A DNA stretch of 64,000 bases from NCBI GenBank assembly GCA_016714125.1, contig JADJNX010000020.1, positions 240,172-304,171 on the forward strand, given 5' to 3'. A program made the position numbers and the translations under genes. The notes below the pieces were generated by a model. It did not search any database, was not told the origin of the DNA, and saw only the letters and a list, made by a program, of their open reading frames with translations. This document shows, piece by piece, positions 8,731 through 19,732 of this stretch. Source of the stretch: Ignavibacteriales bacterium. Lineage in GTDB: Bacteria; Bacteroidota; Ignavibacteria; Ignavibacteriales; Ignavibacteriaceae. The number at the start of each line of letters is the position of its first letter. The first letter of the stretch is position 1.

Positions 8731-9270
8731 ATGAAAACAGAAGAGATCATTATTGCCGGATTTGGTGGTCAGGGAGTCCTTTCCATGGGACAAATGCTCG
8801 CTTACTCCGCACTTATAGACAATAAAGAAACCAGTTGGATGCCATCTTATGGACCCGAAATGCGTGGTGGAACTGCAAATTGTGTTGTGATAGTTTCGGA
8901 GACCAGAATTAGTTCACCACTCGTAAGTAAGTTTGACACCGCTATCATCCTTAACCAGCCTTCGATGGAGAAATTCGAAAAGGCAGTTAAACCCGGCGGT
9001 TCCCTCTTTTATGAGGAATCCACTATAATTCAACCTCCTATGAGGACAGACATTAACATCTACAGAATAAGTGCCCTCAGGGAAGCCGAAAGGTTAAACA
9101 AAAAGCAAGTGGCCAATATGGTTATGCTTGGAGCTTTTCTTGAAGTGAAGCCGATAGTTCAGTTTGAAAGTATCCTGGCTGCTTTAAAGAAGGTTCTTCC
9201 CGAGAGGGCATCATCATCTCATCCCAATCAACGAACAGGCATTGTTGAAGGGGAAAGAGATAATTTCTGA
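8731..9270 (+). CDS. 2-oxoacid:ferredoxin oxidoreductase gamma subunit
   Basis: 179 residues. The N-terminus carries the gamma-subunit motif AGFGGQGVLSMGQ, followed by SYGPEMRGGTANC, which lines the CoA-binding domain in this family. It completes the four-subunit complex. The final 20 residues are Ser/Glu-rich and divergent. Ends with TGA, used here as a normal stop. Confidence 0.9.
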   Translation: MKTEEIIIAGFGGQGVLSMGQMLAYSALIDNKETSWMPSYGPEMRGGTANCVVIVSETRISSPLVSKFDTAIILNQPSMEKFEKAVKPGGSLFYEESTIIQPPMRTDINIYRISALREAERLNKKQVANMVMLGAFLEVKPIVQFESILAALKKVLPERASSSHPNQRTGIVEGERDNF

Positions 9271-9312
9271 GTACTTAAAAGAACCGGTTTAATCAGCAAG
9301 GCAGGTATTAAA

Positions 9313-9579
9313 ATGACCGATAAAGACTTCAACTGCAATAAAATCTGTAAAAACTCATGTGCATCACTACAGGAAGCACTTCGTAAAGAGACCAGTATTG
9401 TGAATTTTTATGAAAACATGATGGAAGATTGCAATTCTCCCGAAATCAAAACTTTCCTCAACGAAATAATTGAATCAAGGAGACCTGAAATGTTAAAAAT
9501 AATTCAGAAACTCAATGAGATCCATGCCCGCTCACAAATTGTGGATGGGGTAATATCGAGTTTTAATCCTGAAGCTTGA
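9313..9579 (+). CDS. Small conserved helical protein of unknown function
   Basis: 88 residues, 42 bases after the oxidoreductase operon and before a strong terminator, so probably its last gene. It is nearly all helical with an Asn/Cys-rich start (NCNKICKNSC) and an acidic helix pair (LRKETSIVNFYENMMEDC, PEIKTFLNEIIESRRPE) resembling half of a ferritin-like/rubrerythrin four-helix bundle. No complete iron ligand set is present, so metal binding is only a possibility. I do not recognise a named family. Confidence 0.7.
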   Translation: MTDKDFNCNKICKNSCASLQEALRKETSIVNFYENMMEDCNSPEIKTFLNEIIESRRPEMLKIIQKLNEIHARSQIVDGVISSFNPEA

Positions 9580-9602
9580 CAGCTGTTAGATGTATTGTTT
9601 TT

Positions 9603-9637
9603 AGCCGTTCACTCTAAAGGTTGAACGGCTTTTTTTT
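9603..9637 (+). terminator. Rho-independent terminator
   Basis: Perfect 9-bp stem AGCCGTTCA / TGAACGGCT with a 10-base loop, followed by a run of T. Ends the 2-oxoacid oxidoreductase operon. Confidence 0.9.
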
Positions 9638-9740
9638 GTATCAAATAAGTACCAAACTTAAAAAGTGGTAAAGGACTTTGACAATTCAGTTATTTTGTTA
9701 TCATTCACTTCTATACAAAAAATATTTTGTGAGGAATTCC

Positions 9741-11710
9741 ATGAGAAATATATGCCATAAGATCAGTTATGCCCTGATAATCACTTTGGCATGTTCTGTA
9801 TCAGTTATGTCACAGGCATCACAATGGATACCTGTAGATACTATGCAAAATACATTCAGCACTGCGTCCCCAAATCTGGGTCCAATTGCCTCAAGCCACT
9901 ACTCTCCTTTGGTGATGATTCTTCATCGTGGGAAGACCAGTTATGCATCGTCAAGCGCGTTGGTCTATAACTTATCCACAGATAATGGAAATACATGGAG
10001 CAGGAAACTCCCACCAATCAATACACAGATTGGTTTTGGTGCGAGATACCCAACCCTTGCCCTCAAATTGGACTCCGGACAGGCATTACAAACCGCAAAG
10101 GCTTTTTCCACTTTTGGCCACCTCACAGCCATACCTGAAGTAGATCAGGGTGCGGCTCTTGTTTCTGATCTTTTTAATTCAACTTCCACTTCCGTAGCCT
10201 TTAACCAGATGACAGGTTCACAGTCCGGTCAATTATGCTGGGCGAGTGACACAGAAAATCGTTTTTTCTGGATTGGTCAAAATTCTCCCGGCGGGGGAAT
10301 TACCCTGAACAGGACATCTGATCTTGTTAATATTGAATCATTTCCGATGATAAATTCTGCCGATTTTGCAGAAGTTTTTATTCCACTTCAAGGTGATTCA
10401 TATAATGGTAAACTCTATTTTGGATTTATTGCTGCTAAGCCGGGAAGCGGCACTCCTTTGGTTTATATGCCTGCATATGTGACTTCAACAGATAACGGAG
10501 CTACATGGTCACCTGTAAATTGGGTGGATTTTAGACAGGCTCTCGGAGCATCCAGATTTGACAGGTTGTGGGACTACAAACCTAATGATCAATTCCTTCA
10601 ACTGCAAGGTGATATGGTTGTTGGTTTTGACGGTCTGGTACATTTTGCTCTTGGACTCCAGGATACCAACGTGGCAGTTGGTCAAAGTCGGAATGCTATT
10701 GTCGAAATTTATCAAACGGGGAGTTACTGGTCGGCTCTGATAGTACATGAAAATTTTAGTGATCTCTCATGGTCGAAACTTGATGGTCCTGCTCTGGGAC
10801 AGATGGGTTACAGTGTAAATATAGCAGCGGGAAAATCGATGGGTGTTTATGCTGTTTCATTTGTTCATCCACCGTTAAACAGTCCTCTTGATTCACTGTG
10901 TGATGTTTATGTCGCCACCCGAACTGAAGGCACTTATTACTACTATCCCCAAAATCTAACCCAAACTCCCGGCAAAAATGAAAACAGTCATCATATGAGT
11001 CCCCGAATCTCTTTAAACTTATCCGCTTTTGAGTATTATGCAAGAATAATGTATAATTATCCTGCGGGGTATGAAGGTCATTTCCCAAATGGAGAAGCAT
11101 ACGAGACTTTACCGAGTACAATATATTTTGCAAATATTAATATTCCCATCCCACTTAGTCCGGTTGAATTTACTTCGTTTACTGCAAGAAGTAACAGCAA
11201 GGGAGTAATTCTTGAATGGGTAACAGCTACCGAGAAGAATAATTTCATCTTCACCGTTGAAAAAAACAGTGGTGAAGGTTTTATGCAATTGGAACTGTAA
11301 ACGGAGCCGGCACTTCAACACAATTTAATTCATACAACTTTACCGACAATACTACAACTCCAGGAGCATTTTACAGAATTAAACAAACCGACTTTGATGG
11401 TTCGTTTGCATATTCACAAGAGATTGAAACTCCGGCAGATTATCTGTATGATTTTAAGCTTGAGCAAAATTATCCAAATCCGTTTAATCCATCAACGGTC
11501 ATCAGGTTCTCGTTACCCGTTGCAGGAACAACAACTTTGGATATTTATAATTCACTCGGTGAAAAGGTTTTAACTCTCTTGAACAAAGAATTACCTGTCG
11601 GTGAACATCAGGTAAATTTTGAAGCCGGAAATCTTTCAGGAGGTGTTTATTTCTGCGAACTTCGATCAGGGACTAAACAAAAAATGGTGAAGATGTTGTT
11701 GTTAAAATAA
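9741..11710 (+). CDS. Secreted protein with type IX secretion C-terminal sorting domain (one frameshift)
   Basis: About 656 residues once one frameshift is bridged. ATG at 9741 is chosen because GAGGA lies about 8 bases upstream and it begins a signal peptide (ALIITLACSVSVMSQA). The middle contains repeated Asp-box-like segments (STDNGNTWS, TSTDNGATWS), typical of sialidase/BNR beta-propellers. The frame breaks near a T4 run at about 11279; the next frame continues to 11710 with LEQNYPNPFNPST and ends KMVKMLLLK, the type A T9SS sorting domain. It should be exported across the outer membrane and cleaved or anchored. The propeller fold is inferred from the Asp boxes; the substrate is unknown. 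Confidence 0.82.
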
Positions 11711-11757
11711 GAAGTGTTTTATTACTGATTAATATTTCGTCGATTCACATTGTTTTA

Positions 11758-11804
11758 ACTGACTGTTGTTTTTTTTGCAAAAATTTACAACAGTCAGTTT
11801 TTTT
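11758..11804 (+). terminator. Rho-independent terminator
   Basis: 12-bp perfect stem ACTGACTGTTGT / ACAACAGTCAGT around a T/A-rich loop, followed by T7. Lies between two convergent genes and follows the T9SS cargo gene. Confidence 0.85.
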
Positions 11805-11861
11805 ATGGCTCTAAACAGTTTCTCTTGTGTAATGTATTCTTGGGGTCAAATTCAAATCATA

Positions 11862-12704
11862 CTAAAGAATTGAAAAAACCAGTCCTAACTGGAATGCCTG
11901 CCTTACCTGTGTCCTCTTAATTTGATCTTCATCGTAAACGAGAACAACGCTTAAATTTGTAGCCAGCCATTTGTTAACTTGTGCTGTAAGAAGACTTTCC
12001 CAACGGATATCCCAAATATCAAGTTTTTTGAATGGTGAAAAAAGAGAGAGTTTACTTACATAAAGGACATTTTCGGCTACCGGGATTTTTAGATCAGTCA
12101 CACTATTAAAACCGAGATCAAATTTAAATTTTTCAATCTCGGGGGTTGTGGGATCATCAGCTTCAAAGTAGTATTCATTAGAGATTATTTCTCTGGCTGC
12201 GAGGTCAAAACGAGTCTGAACATATTCGGATTTATCGTATAAAAGGCCAATACCTTGTGTAATATAGGCAGGATCAAAAAAATCGGAGATCTTTGGTGCA
12301 GGGTCAACTTTATAATTATACCCTGTTGTAATTTGTGTAAGGAAAGTGTTTGAAGCAGCAAATTTGAATATCCATCCAAGATCTCTCGCAACAAGATTTT
12401 CCATAAATATTTCATTTTCGTTTTGTTTATTTGGCTGGTCGCCTGCTTGAGTTCTGCCAAAAATAGCTCTCAATTGATTTTTAAAAACCCAGTGTTCTGA
12501 TTTATAGACCAGTCCAAAATTTACAAAAGTATTCCAGGAGATTGCATTTTCACCGCCCTTTGCCCAGTCGGAAAAACTCACTTGTGAAAAATTTAATCCT
12601 GCTGTGAGTGAAGGATGCCATTTATACAACATGGAATCCGGAACTTCTTGAGATTTAACTGAAATAACAAACAATAAAAGGAGGAGAACGGTATAGTATC
12701 GCAT
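11862..12704 (-). CDS. DUF3078-type outer-membrane-associated protein
   Basis: 280 residues from the Met at 12704, chosen because it starts a clean signal peptide (YYTVLLLLLFVISVKSQ); a longer frame to 12815 has no such feature. The sequence begins with the family's WHPSLTAGLNFSQVSFSDWAKGGEN segment pattern and alternates aromatic/hydrophobic strands to the C-terminus (LGLVFSIL), like a small beta-barrel. DUF3078 proteins are common in Bacteroidota-type genomes but lack a known function. It diverges from carA. Confidence 0.8.
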   Translation of the reverse strand: MRYYTVLLLLLFVISVKSQEVPDSMLYKWHPSLTAGLNFSQVSFSDWAKGGENAISWNTFVNFGLVYKSEHWVFKNQLRAIFGRTQAGDQPNKQNENEIFMENLVARDLGWIFKFAASNTFLTQITTGYNYKVDPAPKISDFFDPAYITQGIGLLYDKSEYVQTRFDLAAREIISNEYYFEADDPTTPEIEKFKFDLGFNSVTDLKIPVAENVLYVSKLSLFSPFKKLDIWDIRWESLLTAQVNKWLATNLSVVLVYDEDQIKRTQVRQAFQLGLVFSIL

Positions 12705-12851
12705 AAAACTTCTCTTTGTTGTGGATAAAGTGATTAAAATAAAATGCAAAAATAGGAAATTTAATGGAGTTGTTAATTTCGAAGTGGCGGCGGAAAAGCT
12801 TATATTTCGATCCAATCTTTTTCAATTCCTAAAAAAACAGACCCACACAAA

Positions 12852-13919
12852 ATGCTTGGAAAACTTATTCTGGAAGATGGCAGCGAATACAATGGTACCG
12901 TATTTGGTGCGGCCCGCTCATCAGCCGGTGAAACTGTATTCAGCACCGCTGTAACCGGTTATACCGAAAGTCTATCGGATCCTTCTTATTCCGGTCAGAT
13001 ACTAACACTCACCTTCCCTTTGGTTGGAAATTACGGGATTCCCGGTAAGGCACGGGATGAAAATATTGCAAAATATTTTGAATCCGATAAAGTGCAGGCT
13101 GCCGGACTCATAGTAAACAACTACTCTCCCGAATATAGTCATTGGAATGCTGAGAGGAGTCTCTCAGACTGGCTTGAAGAATATGGTGTACCCGGTTTGA
13201 CGGGTATAGACACTCGGGCATTAACCCAAAAACTTCGAGACAAGGGTTCTCTTCTTGGGAAAATTGTAATTAATGAAGATATTCCTTTTTTTGATCCCGA
13301 TAAACACGACCTTCTTCAGAAGGTGACAATTGAAAAAATTGACGAATTGGGTAACGGGAAATATAAGATTATGTTGGTTGATTGTGGGAGCAAAACCAAT
13401 ATTATAAGGTGTTTAATGAGTCGGGACGCCACTGTGATCAGGGTTCCCTGGAACCACGATTTTTCTGCCGAGGAATATGACGGACTTTTTATCTCCAATG
13501 GACCGGGGAATCCCAAAAGGGCAGAAATAATCATTAACAATCTCAAAAAAGCATTTCAAAAAGAAAAACCGATCATGGGGATATGCCTCGGTCATCAACT
13601 AATGTCGCTTGCATCCGGGGCGGACACATTAAAAATGAAATATGGGCACAGAAGCCACAACCAACCTGTCCTGCTTTATAACACAGACCGGGCTTTTATA
13701 ACTTCACAAAATCATGGATATGTGGTGGATAACCCCACAATTCCTGCAGAATGGGAACACTATTTTGTGAATCTGAATGATGGAACAAACGAAGGAATAC
13801 GCCATAAATCTCTTCCATACTTTTCGGTTCAGTTCCATCCTGAGGCCTCAAGTGGACCAACCGACACGGAATTTCTCTTTGATGAATTTATGAATATGGT
13901 GAAAAGAGGGAGTAAATGA
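12852..13919 (+). CDS. carA: Carbamoyl-phosphate synthase small (glutaminase) subunit
   Basis: 355 residues. An N-terminal CarA domain (MLGKLILEDGSEY, SDPSYSGQILTLTFPLVGNYG) is followed by a class I glutamine amidotransferase domain. The nucleophile elbow is GICLGHQL (Cys) and the His-Glu pair is in QFHPEASSGP. It hydrolyses glutamine and channels ammonia to CarB for pyrimidine and arginine synthesis. It overlaps carB by 4 bases (ATGA at 13916-13919). TATATTTC at 12801-12808 with TTTC 20 bases upstream is a possible housekeeping promoter. Confidence 0.95.
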   Translation: MLGKLILEDGSEYNGTVFGAARSSAGETVFSTAVTGYTESLSDPSYSGQILTLTFPLVGNYGIPGKARDENIAKYFESDKVQAAGLIVNNYSPEYSHWNAERSLSDWLEEYGVPGLTGIDTRALTQKLRDKGSLLGKIVINEDIPFFDPDKHDLLQKVTIEKIDELGNGKYKIMLVDCGSKTNIIRCLMSRDATVIRVPWNHDFSAEEYDGLFISNGPGNPKRAEIIINNLKKAFQKEKPIMGICLGHQLMSLASGADTLKMKYGHRSHNQPVLLYNTDRAFITSQNHGYVVDNPTIPAEWEHYFVNLNDGTNEGIRHKSLPYFSVQFHPEASSGPTDTEFLFDEFMNMVKRGSK

Positions 13920-16900
13920 TTAACCCAAGAGTGAAAAAATTGAATAAAGTTGTGATCATCGGCTCCGGTGCATTAAAAATTGGTGAGGCTGGCGAATTTG
14001 ATTACAGTGGCTCACAAGCACTTAAAGCACTACGTGAAGAGGGTGTAAAAACCGTTTTATTGAATCCAAACATTGCAACCGTTCAAACCTCGGAGGACCT
14101 AGCTGACAGAGTCTATTTTCTACCCGTTACCCCATGGTTTGTTGAAGAAATCATTAAAAAAGAGAAACCTGACGGAATTCTTCTCTCTTTTGGTGGTCAA
14201 ACTGCACTTAACTGTGGCGTTGAACTCTACAGAGCAGGTACTTTGGAAAAATATGGCGTTGAAGTGTTGGGAACCCCCGTTGAGGCGATAATTGAGACGG
14301 AAGACAGAGAACTTTTGCCAGAAAACTTGAGTCGGTAAACATAAAAACACCAAAAAGTTTTGCCGTTACAACAGTTGACGATGCCGTAGAAGCTGCTGAA
14401 ACCATCGGTTATCCTTTGATTATCAGAGCTGCCTATACATTGGGCGGGCAAGGGAGTGGATTCTGTCACGATCTCGATTCTCTAAAGGAAATGGCGGATT
14501 TGGCATTTTCTTATTCTGACCAGATTCTTGTTGAAGAATCATTGAAGGGGTGGAAAGAGGTTGAATATGAAGTGGTTCGCGACAGATATGACAACTGTAT
14601 CACAGTGTGCAACATGGAAAATTTTGATCCACTCGGAATCCATACAGGTGAGAGCATTGTTGTAGCTCCTTCACAAACCCTTTCAAACGATGATTATCAG
14701 TTATTGCGTAATATTTCGATAAAACTTATCCGGCATATCGGAATAGTTGGTGAGTGTAATGTTCAATTTGCGCTTGATCCCAAATCACAGGATTATCGGG
14801 TAATCGAAGTAAATGCACGATTAAGTCGTTCTTCTGCTTTGGCATCAAAAGCAACGGGATATCCTCTGGCATTTGTTGCGGCAAAACTTGCACTCGGTTA
14901 CGGACTGCATGAATTAAAAAACAATGTAACCAAAGTAACTTCGGCACTTTTTGAGCCCGCCCTCGACTATATTGTGGTCAAAATTCCCCGTTGGGATCTT
15001 GACAAGTTTTCGGGAGTATCGAAAAAAATTGGAAGCTCCATGAAGAGTGTTGGCGAAGTCATGGCAATTGGCAGAACCTTCGAAGAGGCAATCCAAAAGG
15101 GATTGCGGATGATTCGTCAGGCGCGGCATGGGTTTGTGGGAACCAGAGAAGCTCCTGTTACAGATTTAAAAGCACAGCTTCAGGAACCAACAGATAAAAG
15201 AATATTTTACATCTCCGAAGCATTTGAAGAGGGGATGTCGGTTGAAGAAATCCATTCATTGACAAAAATCGACAACTGGTTTCTTGGGAAACTTAAAAAA
15301 TATTTTGATCTAAAAACGAGTTGCTGAAGTATAATACGCTGCCAAAATTGCCGGACGAACTTCTCGCAAAAGCCAAGCGGTATGGATTCAGCGACTTCCA
15401 AATCGCAAGATTTGTATTAAAATCAGTTGACCGGCTGATTGAAGAAGATATCATGCTGGTTCGGAATGAGAGAAAACTGCGCGGAATTCTTCCTGTGGTT
15501 AAACAAATTGACACTCTGGCAGCGGAATATCCTGCCCAAACAAATTATCTCTATCTTACTTATTCCGGTACCGATCATGATATTAATTATGAAAATGATC
15601 AAAAAAGTGTAGTTGTACTTGGTTCGGGAGCTTACCGGATCGGGAGTTCTGTGGAATTTGACTGGTGTTCGGTTTCTGCACTCACTACGGTCAGAAATGA
15701 GGGATATCGGGCAGTTATGATAAACTATAACCCTGAGACTGTGAGTACCGACTATGATATCTGTGATCGGCTCTACTTCGATGAGCTTTCATTTGAACGG
15801 GTTATGGATATAATCGATCTCGAATCTCCATTTGGAGTGATTGTAAATTCAGGCGGACAGATTCCAAATGGACTTGCCACGAGATTAAATGATCAAAATG
15901 TTCCAATTCTTGGAACCTCTGCAGAATCGATAGACCGTTCTGAAAACCGACATAAATTTTCTGAGATGCTCGATCAACTTGGAATAGATCAGCCGAGATG
16001 GAAAGAGCTTACCTCAATTGATGATATAGTTCAGTTTGCCGATACAACAGGTTTTCCACTCCTTATCCGACCTTCTTATGTGCTCGCCGGTTCAGCGATG
16101 AATGTGGTTTCCAACAGGGAAGACCTGGAATATTTTTTAAAAGAAGCGGCGACCGTTTCAAAACAATATCCCGTTGTTGTTTCAGAATTTATCGAAAACG
16201 CAAAGGAAATCGAGTTTGATGCTGTTGCAAACCATGGCGAAATTGTAGTTTATACAGTTTCTGAGCATGTTGAGTTTGCCGGCGTCCACTCAGGTGATTC
16301 AACAATTATATTTCCGCCACAGAAAATTTATGTGGAAACCAACCGGTTGATCAAAAAAACTGCCCAAAGGATTGCCCGGGAATTAAACATCACAGGTCCC
16401 TTTAACATCCAGTTTATTGCACGGGATAACTATATTAAAGTTATTGAGTGTAATCTCAGAGCATCAAGATCCTTTCCGTTTGTGTCAAAAGTGCTTAAAG
16501 TTAATCTGATCGAGTTGGCGACAAAAGCTGCTTTGGGGCTGCCTGTGACAAAACCTTCCAAATCGGCTTTCGATCTTGAATATATCGGAGTAAAAGCGTC
16601 TCAGTTCTCATTCCACAGGTTGAGTGGTGCCGATCCTGTTCTGGGTGTTGACATGACTTCGACGGGTGAGGTTGGTTGCATTGGTGACGATTTTTATGAG
16701 GCGTTGCTCAAGGCGATGTTATCGGTAGGGTATCGTTTACCCGTTAAAAAGATTTTTCTTTCTACAGGTCCCGTGCGTGATAAAGTTGAATTGCTTGAGC
16801 CGTGCAGACTTCTTGCATCCTCGGGAGTGGAACTGTATGCAACTGCGGGAACGGCAAAGTTTCTTCTCGACCACAATATTGAATGTACAACTGTTTCATG

Positions 16901-17150
16901 GCCGGATGAAGAGTCGCATCCAAACTCGCTTGATATGATCAGGGAAAAGAAGTTTGATCTGATTGTAAACATTCCCAAGAATAATTCCAGGGATGAACTC
17001 AACAATGATTATACAATCAGACGAAGTGCGGTCGATTACAACATCCCTCTCATCACAAATGCAAGACTTGCGTCAGCGTTTATTGAAGCGATGAACAGAT
17101 ATACAATTGACCAAATTGCGATAACGGGATGGGACGAATATAAATCGTAA
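13916..17150 (+). CDS. carB: Carbamoyl-phosphate synthase large subunit (two frameshifts)
   Basis: The sequence spells a full CarB of about 1078 residues in three frames. It has an N-terminal carboxyphosphate half (VIIGSGALKIGEAGEFDYSG, IIRAAYTLGGQGSG), an oligomerisation region, the second ATP-grasp half (VVLGSGAYRIGSSVEFDW, LLIRPSYVLAGSAM) and a C-terminal allosteric MGS-like domain. Breaks are at T4 near 14313 (ELFARKL restored by one T) and at A5 near 15313 (FDLKNELL restored by one A). Both are homopolymer losses in an essential gene, so I take them as sequencing errors. It is translationally coupled to carA. Confidence 0.92.
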
Positions 17151-17245
17151 AAATAAAAGTTCTGATTTGGAACAAGTGGTCAAATAAATTGTTTAATTAG
17201 AGAAGTAAATTTTTAATCATCAAAATAAAATAATCAGAGGCAAAA

Positions 17246-18761
17246 ATGTCTAAACTAAGTAGAACAGCCTACGCTGTTTTCTTCAGTATCGTATCCATAA
17301 TCAGTATTTCAGCCCAATCAAGTGTTGATTTCACTCTCAAAGGTAAACTTTTTGGAAGTGACGGTAAACCAATGCCGAAATCAGAAATATATGTCTTCAC
17401 AGATGCAATGTCATACTTTGCATCAACTGCCGCCGTTCCCGTAAAAGATGACGGTTCATTCGAATTAAAATTCAAAACTGCTGGATATTATTCAGTAGCC
17501 TTTTGTGGTCTCGGCCATACTATGTATATGACATCACTTCCTGTATTTGATGTTAAAGGGGTGTCTGAAGTTGAGGTAAAACTTTCCGTTCCTAAAACAC
17601 AAATATTCCCTAATTCACTGGGGTTTAAATCAAATGCTGGCGTTGATTTCTTCCTCCCTGAGTTTGTAAAAAAAGGAAGTGACGGTAAATATACATTCAC
17701 TGTTAACAAAAAGATAGACACTCTTTTGGTTCAACTTTCCGGTAGAGCATACTCTACACCCGCGGGATTTGAATATCCGGGCGCCAAATATGTATCCGAC
17801 AGTCTTGGTGGATATCACACAGCCTTCTACAATGTAAAACCGGGATTTTCGATCAGCATTGATCCTGCCACACTTCCCAAAATGATTGGTGACAATACTG
17901 AATCATTCGTTTTCCTGAGTGATCCTGTTAATATTAAAGAAGTTTATGAAGCCTCCGAACGGCCAAACAAAAATTTTGAAGAAACGAATCTCAAAACATT
18001 CAACTATTTCAAAGATCTCTTCAAGAATGGTAAATCAAAAGCCACAAGAGATATTGCTGCCGTACAACTCTTCACTTACCATGTCACTGCAGAATACCCA
18101 AGTGTGGAAAATATTGAAGAAGTGATCAATGCCATAAGCGCTGATAACATTGCGTGGAGTAAAAACTTCTATGGTTTAATTGAGATCGTTGAACAAAAAC
18201 CCGTCTCCGACCAGTCTAAATTCATTTCTGATATCTTTAACAACACCACAAGTGTTGACTTAAAAATGTATGTCCTTTATTATTTAAAGGGTAAACCAAA
18301 CATGGTGTCAGAAGAAAAATATGCCGAATTGTTTGCCGGGTATAAAAAAGTCGCGACCGATGAAAAATATGCTTATTCTTTAACTGATCTTAAACCTGCA
18401 GTGCCACTCAGTGAAAAAATATTACTTGATCGATTTCTGGGGCACCTGGTGTATGCCATGTATTGAGGAAATTCCAAGTATCGAAAAAGCGTATGCTAAG
18501 TTCAATGCCAAAGGATTTCAGATCATCAGTCTTGCTTTTAACTCCCCTGAGGAAGATTTCAAAAATCAGAGGAAAAAAACTCCAATGCCATGGCTTCATG
18601 CATTGTTAAATGATGTAGATGCTGAAAATCTTGCAAGCCTTTATAATGTTCAGTACATCCCCAAAATGCTTCTTGTTGGTCCTGATGGAAAGATCATCGC
18701 CAATGAAGAAACACTCAGAGATGGTGGACTGGAAAAGAAACTTGAGGAAATCTTCAAGTAA
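17246..18761 (+). CDS. Secreted TlpA/AhpC-like thioredoxin-fold protein (one frameshift)
   Basis: About 505 residues after bridging a frame break at the A6 run near 18415. The protein has a signal peptide (FFSIVSIISISAQ), a roughly 370-residue N-terminal region with a beta-sandwich carboxypeptidase-regulatory-like start (GKLFGSDGKPMPKSEIYVF), and a C-terminal thioredoxin domain with the redox motif WCMPC (FWGTWCMPCIEEIPS) and cis-Pro segment YIPKMLLVG. Probably an envelope thiol-disulfide reductase of the TlpA/ResA type. The N-terminal part may dock a partner; this is inference. A strong terminator follows. Confidence 0.8.
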
Positions 18762-18775
18762 CATTTGTTTTTTTT

Positions 18776-18812
18776 GGTTACACATGTTTCGGCATGTGTA
18801 ACCATTTTTTTT
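18776..18812 (+). terminator. Rho-independent terminator
   Basis: 11-bp perfect stem GGTTACACATG / CATGTGTAACC with a 6-base loop followed by T8. Terminates the thioredoxin-fold gene. Confidence 0.9.
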
Positions 18813-18979
18813 ATCCTGCCTCCACAACTAATTTTGGTATCTCTTCAGCCTCGTTAAACGCCTAATCTCTGAAATATTTTGTAGCAACAATTCCTCATCT
18901 TTTATCATCGAAAACCTCTAAAAAACCCCGAAGTCGGGATGGCATGGTTGAAGGAATATTATATATAAAATAACTCGAC
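18813..18979. other. Non-coding lead-in to the palindrome array
   Basis: No gene visible. A small CCCGAAGTCGGG palindrome lies near 18930; otherwise the stretch is featureless AT-rich sequence. Confidence 0.4.
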
Positions 18980-19674
18980 AACCTGCCTGGGCAGGTGATA
19001 TGTTCGTAGCAAATGGGAAAAAATAATTCAAAATCAACCTGCCTGGGCAGGTGTCATGTTCGTAGAATCAGAATGATCAAAGGTAAGCCCCAACCCGCTT
19101 TGGCAGGTGTCATGTTCGTAGCAAAAAATCGTTTTTCATTCCAATATAACCTGCCTGGGCAGGTGTCATGTTCGTAGAAATGAAATGATAAAAGGTAAGC
19201 CTCAACCCGCTTTGGCGGGTGTCATGTTCGTAGAAAAATGTACCCCCCACGAATCAACCTGCCTGGGCAGGTGTCATGTTCGTAGCAAAAAATCGTTTTT
19301 CATTCCAATATAACCTGCCTGGGCAGGTGTCATGTTCGTAGAAATGAAATAATAAAAGGTAAGCCTCAACCCGCTTTGGCGGGTGTCATGTTCGTAGAAA
19401 AATGTATCCCCCCCACGAATCAACCTGCCTAGGCAGGTGTCATGTTCGTAGAAATGAAATGATAAAAGGTAAGCCTCAACCCGCTTTGGCGGGTGTCATG
19501 TTCGTAGAAATGAAATAATAAAAGGTAAGCCTCAACCCGCTTTGGCGGGTGTCATGTTCGTAGAAAAATGTATCCCCCCCCACGAATCAACCTGCCTAGG
19601 CAGGTGTCATGTTCGTAGAAATGAAATGATAAAAGGTAAGCCTCAACCCGCTTTGGCGGGTGTGATGTTCGTAG
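18980..19674 (+). repeat. Array of 13 REP-like palindromic units, 56-bp period
   Basis: Thirteen 30-bp units, all in the same orientation, start at 18980, 19036, 19092, 19148, 19204, 19256, 19312, 19368, 19422, 19478, 19534, 19589 and 19645. Each is AA + a 14-bp hairpin + T(G)T(C)ATGTTCGTAG. The hairpins come in two forms: CCTGCCTGGGCAGG (or with centre TA) and CCCGCTTTGGCGGG. The third stem pair changes from T-A to C-G together, which is covariation. Linkers are 22-26 bp and belong to only about five sequence types that recur, so this is not CRISPR. The array ends 58 bases before a Y1 transposase gene. Confidence 0.9.
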
Positions 19675-19732
19675 CAAATAAACGTAAAATTTCATAAATT
19701 TGTCAAAGATTTAACAAAAATTTGGGCAATAA

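Noticed and set aside
10509..11133. Minus-strand frames inside the T9SS cargo gene
   Set aside because: Shadows of a strong plus-strand coding region with signal peptide and sorting domain.
18980..19674. Possible CRISPR array (30-bp repeats, 26-bp spacers)
   Set aside because: Linkers are not unique: about five types recur several times, repeats alternate between two hairpin classes, no cas genes are near, and a Y1 transposase is adjacent. REP-type array fits better.
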